Assembly (NCBI RefSeq): GCF_040750475.1
Contig: NZ_JABJVY010000015.1
Span: 1-64,000, forward strand
Reading direction: 5' to 3'
Length of the DNA: 64,000 bases
From: Amorphus sp040750475
Lineage (GTDB): Bacteria > Pseudomonadota > Alphaproteobacteria > Rhizobiales > Amorphaceae
Positions 61,444 to 64,000 of this stretch are shown piece by piece (the stretch's first letter is position 1; each line of letters starts with the position of its first letter). The position numbers were made by a program, and so were the translations under genes. The notes under the pieces were generated by a model. It saw only the letters and a program-made list of their open reading frames with translations. It ran no database searches and was not told the DNA's origin.

Positions 61444-62456
61444 TGAAACTCGCCACCTTGAAGACCGGCGGCCGCGATGGGCGCCTTGTCGTGGTTTCAC
61501 GCGACCTGACCGAGATGACCGATGCCGGCGAAATCGCGCCGACGCTGCAGGACGCGCTCGACGATTGGGAGCATGCCGGCGCGAAGCTGGAAGCCTTGGC
61601 CGAAAGCCTGTCCCACGGGTCTGTGCCTTCGGAGCGCTTTCATGAGCACAACGCGCTGAGCCCGCTTCCTCGGGCCTATCAGTGGGCCGACGGCTCCGCC
61701 TACGTGAACCACGTGGAACTGGTGCGCAAGGCGCGCGGCGCGCAGATGCCACAGTCCTTCTGGACCGATCCGCTGATGTACCAGGGCGGTTCCGATTCCT
61801 TCCTGGCTCCGCGCGATCCGATTCGGCTCGCCGACGAGGCCTGGGGCATCGATTTCGAGGCTGAAATCGCCGTTATCGTTGACGACGTGCCGATGGGGGC
61901 CACGCCGGAGGTCGCCGCTTCCAAGATCCGGCTCATCATGCTGGTCAACGATGTGTCGCTGCGCGGGCTGATTCCGGCCGAGCTCGGCAAGGGGTTTGGT
62001 TTCTTTCAGTCCAAGCCCTCGTCGGCCTTCTCGCCGGTCGCGGTGACACCGGATGAGCTCGGATCCGCCTGGGATGGTGGCAAGCTGCACCTGCCGCTGA
62101 ACGTCGACTACAACGGCAAGCCGTTCGGACGGGCGAATGCGGGCGTCGACATGACGTTCGACTTCCCGACGCTGATCGCCCATGCCGCCAAGACCCGGCC
62201 GCTCTGTGCCGGCTCCATCATCGGCTCGGGCACTGTCTCCAACAAGCTCGACGGCGGCCCCGGCAAGACCATCGAAGAGGGTGGCGTCGGCTATTCGTGC
62301 CTGGCGGAAATCCGGACGGTCGAGACCATCAACTCGGGCGAGGCGAAAACCCCGTTCATGGCCTTCGGCGACAACGTTCGCATCGAGATGCTCGACGAGA
62401 AGCACCACTCGATCTTCGGTGCGATCGAGCAGACGGTGGAGAAGTATGAGGGCTAA
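61443..62456 (+). CDS. Fumarylacetoacetate hydrolase-family protein (fumarylacetoacetase)
   Basis: The 337-residue protein would hydrolyse fumarylacetoacetate to fumarate and acetoacetate, the last step of tyrosine catabolism. It has the FAH fold with the metal-binding acidic residues in WGIDFEAEIAVIVDDVP, then MLVNDVSLRGLIPAELGKGFGFFQSKP and GSGTVSNKL, with a C-terminal VRIEMLD. Translational coupling to hmgA supports the role. Length fits the bacterial short FAH group, not the 420-residue animal type. Confidence 0.92.
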   Translation: MKLATLKTGGRDGRLVVVSRDLTEMTDAGEIAPTLQDALDDWEHAGAKLEALAESLSHGSVPSERFHEHNALSPLPRAYQWADGSAYVNHVELVRKARGAQMPQSFWTDPLMYQGGSDSFLAPRDPIRLADEAWGIDFEAEIAVIVDDVPMGATPEVAASKIRLIMLVNDVSLRGLIPAELGKGFGFFQSKPSSAFSPVAVTPDELGSAWDGGKLHLPLNVDYNGKPFGRANAGVDMTFDFPTLIAHAAKTRPLCAGSIIGSGTVSNKLDGGPGKTIEEGGVGYSCLAEIRTVETINSGEAKTPFMAFGDNVRIEMLDEKHHSIFGAIEQTVEKYEG

Positions 62457-62994
62457 CCGGCTGGTTCCCGCCGCAATGCTCTTCGGCGCCGTTGTGCTTG
62501 CGGCCGGCACGGCGTCGGCGGCCGACCCGACCGCGCCGGTCAAGGAGATCATGACGGCGACCGAGGCGAACTGGGCGGAGGACGGGTCGGAGTTTCAGAA
62601 CCTGTTCTCGGAGGACCGGCTGAACCGGCTCTACAGCGAAGAGTTCGTCGCGCTCTTCCGTAAGGCGTCGGACAACGCGTTCGCCCAAGAGGCCGGGACG
62701 CCGTTCGACTACGATGTCATCGTAAACGCCCAGGATGGCTGCCCGCTGGAAGACGTGACGATCAAGCCGCAATCGTCCGCAAGTGGGCGAACCGTCGTCG
62801 TTGCACGCTTCAAATCGACGACCTGTTTCGGCGACGATCCCGATTTCCAGAAGGCTACCGAGACGCGCTTCGAAGTGGTGGAAGACGGCGGCCACGCCGT
62901 CATCGACGATATCCGAACGCCGGACGGCGATGGCGGTTTCAGCTCTTTGAAAAACGAGATGAGAACGTTCGCCGAGTTCAACACGTCAAACTGA
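62446..62994 (+). CDS. Secreted protein of unknown function in the homogentisate operon
   Basis: I do not recognise a family. The 182-residue protein has a signal peptide (MRANRLVPAAMLFGAVVLAAGTASA) and a mature domain with two cysteines (DGCPLED and TTCFGDD). The alternating pattern of helices and strands could be NTF2-like or a DUF3828-type fold, but this is a guess. Its ATG lies inside the 3' end of the fumarylacetoacetase gene (11-base overlap), so it is co-translated with the pathway. Confidence 0.7.
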   Translation: MRANRLVPAAMLFGAVVLAAGTASAADPTAPVKEIMTATEANWAEDGSEFQNLFSEDRLNRLYSEEFVALFRKASDNAFAQEAGTPFDYDVIVNAQDGCPLEDVTIKPQSSASGRTVVVARFKSTTCFGDDPDFQKATETRFEVVEDGGHAVIDDIRTPDGDGGFSSLKNEMRTFAEFNTSN

Positions 62995-63064
62995 GACACG
63001 AGAGCGAACCCCGCGTCAGTGCTCGGCACTGGCGGAGAGATCGACGAGACTTGAGAGGACCCCA

Positions 63065-64000
63065 ATGGCCAAGGAATTCGCCTCCACCGGCGACATGAGC
63101 GAAAAGACCGTTTCCTTCTCCGAGGTCGGACCGAACCTCTATGCCTTCACGGCCGAGGGCGACCCGAACACCGGCGTGATCATCGGCGACGACAGTGTGA
63201 TGATCTTTGACGCCCAGGCGACGCCCAGGCTCGCCAATCTGGTGATCGAGAAGGTCCGAGGCGTCACCGACAAGCCGATCCGCTACGTCACGCTCAGCCA
63301 CTATCACGCCGTGCGCGTGCTCGGTGCGTCGGCCTACAACGCCGATGAAATCATTGCCTCCGATGTCTGTCGCGCGATGGTCTACGAGCGCGGGCAGGAA
63401 GACTGGGATTCGGAGTTTGGCCGCTTCCCGCGCCTGTTCCAGGGCCATGAATCGATCCCGGGCCTGACCTGGCCGACCATGACCTTCGACACCGCCATGA
63501 CGGTTTATCTCGGCGATCGCCGGGTCGACCTGATGCATCTCGGGCGCGCCCATACCGCCGGCGACATCGTTGCCTGGGTTCCGGACGCGGGCGTGATGTT
63601 CACTGGCGACATCGTCGAATACAAATCGGCCTGCTATTGCGGCGACGGCCACTTCTCCGATTGGGGCGATACGCTGGATGCCATCCGCGATTTCGGACCG
63701 ACGGCCATTGCGCCGGGACGCGGCGATGCGCTGATGGGCGAGGGGAAGGTCGAGGAAGCGATCGACCTGACGCGCGATTTTCTGGAATCGACCTATCGCC
63801 CGGTCGCCCGCGTGGCTGCGCGCGGCGGGACGCTGAAGGAGGCCTGGGACGCCTGCCGCGCGGCCTGTGATCCGAAATTCTCCGACTACGCGATCTACGA
63901 GCACTGCCTGCCGTTCAACGTGGCGCGTGCCTTCGACGAGGCCCGCGGCATCGACACGCCGCGCATCTGGACGGCGGAGAAGGATCGCAAGATGTGGGAA
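63065..64000 (+). CDS. Metallo-beta-lactamase-fold protein with degenerate metal motif (3' end outside the window)
   Basis: At least 312 residues are visible with no stop before the window edge. The MBL fold is recognisable: NTGVIIGDDSVMIFDAQATPRLANLVIEKVR, LSHYHAVRVLGASAYNADEIIAS, MHLGRAHTAGDIVAWVPDAGVMFTGDIVE. The signature HxHxDH reads HYHAVR, losing the Asp and last His. The C-terminal conserved His region reads APGRGDALMG. At most one metal site would be intact. It follows the homogentisate genes by 70 bases on the same strand, with GAGAGGA before the ATG, so it probably belongs to that operon. Confidence 0.85.
   Translation, partial: MAKEFASTGDMSEKTVSFSEVGPNLYAFTAEGDPNTGVIIGDDSVMIFDAQATPRLANLVIEKVRGVTDKPIRYVTLSHYHAVRVLGASAYNADEIIASDVCRAMVYERGQEDWDSEFGRFPRLFQGHESIPGLTWPTMTFDTAMTVYLGDRRVDLMHLGRAHTAGDIVAWVPDAGVMFTGDIVEYKSACYCGDGHFSDWGDTLDAIRDFGPTAIAPGRGDALMGEGKVEEAIDLTRDFLESTYRPVARVAARGGTLKEAWDACRAACDPKFSDYAIYEHCLPFNVARAFDEARGIDTPRIWTAEKDRKMWE

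Overview
The window is GC-rich, densely coded chromosomal DNA. Gene content points to an alphaproteobacterium, most likely Hyphomicrobiales (Rhizobiales). Supporting signs are an fdsGBACD-type NAD-dependent formate dehydrogenase, a DUF2865-type protein, a second glutamyl-tRNA synthetase, an OpgH glucan synthase, an ScfR-type regulator beside a CrbS-like transporter-kinase, and many ATGA/GTGA translational overlaps. No rRNA, tRNA, CRISPR array or prophage was found. Mobile DNA is limited to the 5' tip of an IS630-type transposase at the left edge and two families of short dispersed repeats.

Layout: 0-4 kb holds a three-subunit molybdenum hydroxylase of the CO-dehydrogenase family. 4.2-10.2 kb is the formate dehydrogenase operon. 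10.5-15 kb holds a membrane diguanylate cyclase, an OFA-type oxalate/formate transporter and a LysR regulator. 15.5-16.1 kb encodes a cytochrome b561. 16.3-21.6 kb is the least ordinary locus: GTP cyclohydrolase II, a stand-alone RibD-type reductase, and a tight operon of BchC-like dehydrogenase, PTPS-fold protein, glycosyltransferase and methyltransferase. 21.8-24.5 kb carries OpgH and a secreted esterase. 24.6-32.8 kb is a carbon-acid region with a CoA-transferase, ThDP enzyme, acetate kinase, phosphate acyltransferase, HpaI-type aldolase, FMN 2-hydroxyacid oxidase and 3-hydroxyacid dehydrogenase. A second diguanylate cyclase and repeats follow.

35.3-45.8 kb joins a branched-chain-type ABC importer to a divergent regulatory unit: ScfR-type regulator, response regulator, small membrane protein and SSF-domain histidine kinase. 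The regulator carries a HisKA-like segment resembling that of the adjacent kinase. 45.8-58.1 kb is mostly housekeeping (gph, rpiA, gor, gamma-glutamylcyclotransferase, VIT1/CCC1 family, class II DAHP synthase, extradiol dioxygenase) plus a NadE paralogue without its glutaminase cysteine next to a gltX. 58.2-64 kb is the homogentisate branch of tyrosine/phenylalanine catabolism (maiA, two marR, hmgA, fahA) with a secreted protein and a metallo-beta-lactamase-fold protein that runs off the window.

Together the genes describe an organism geared to small organic acids (formate, C2-C4 acids, aromatics), with molybdenum enzymes feeding NADH. The best candidate for an undescribed system is the 16.3-21.6 kb pteridine/flavin-precursor cluster. 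Next are the kinase-like transcription factor locus at 40.5-45.8 kb and the short repeats that sit at operon 3' ends and share stop codons with them.
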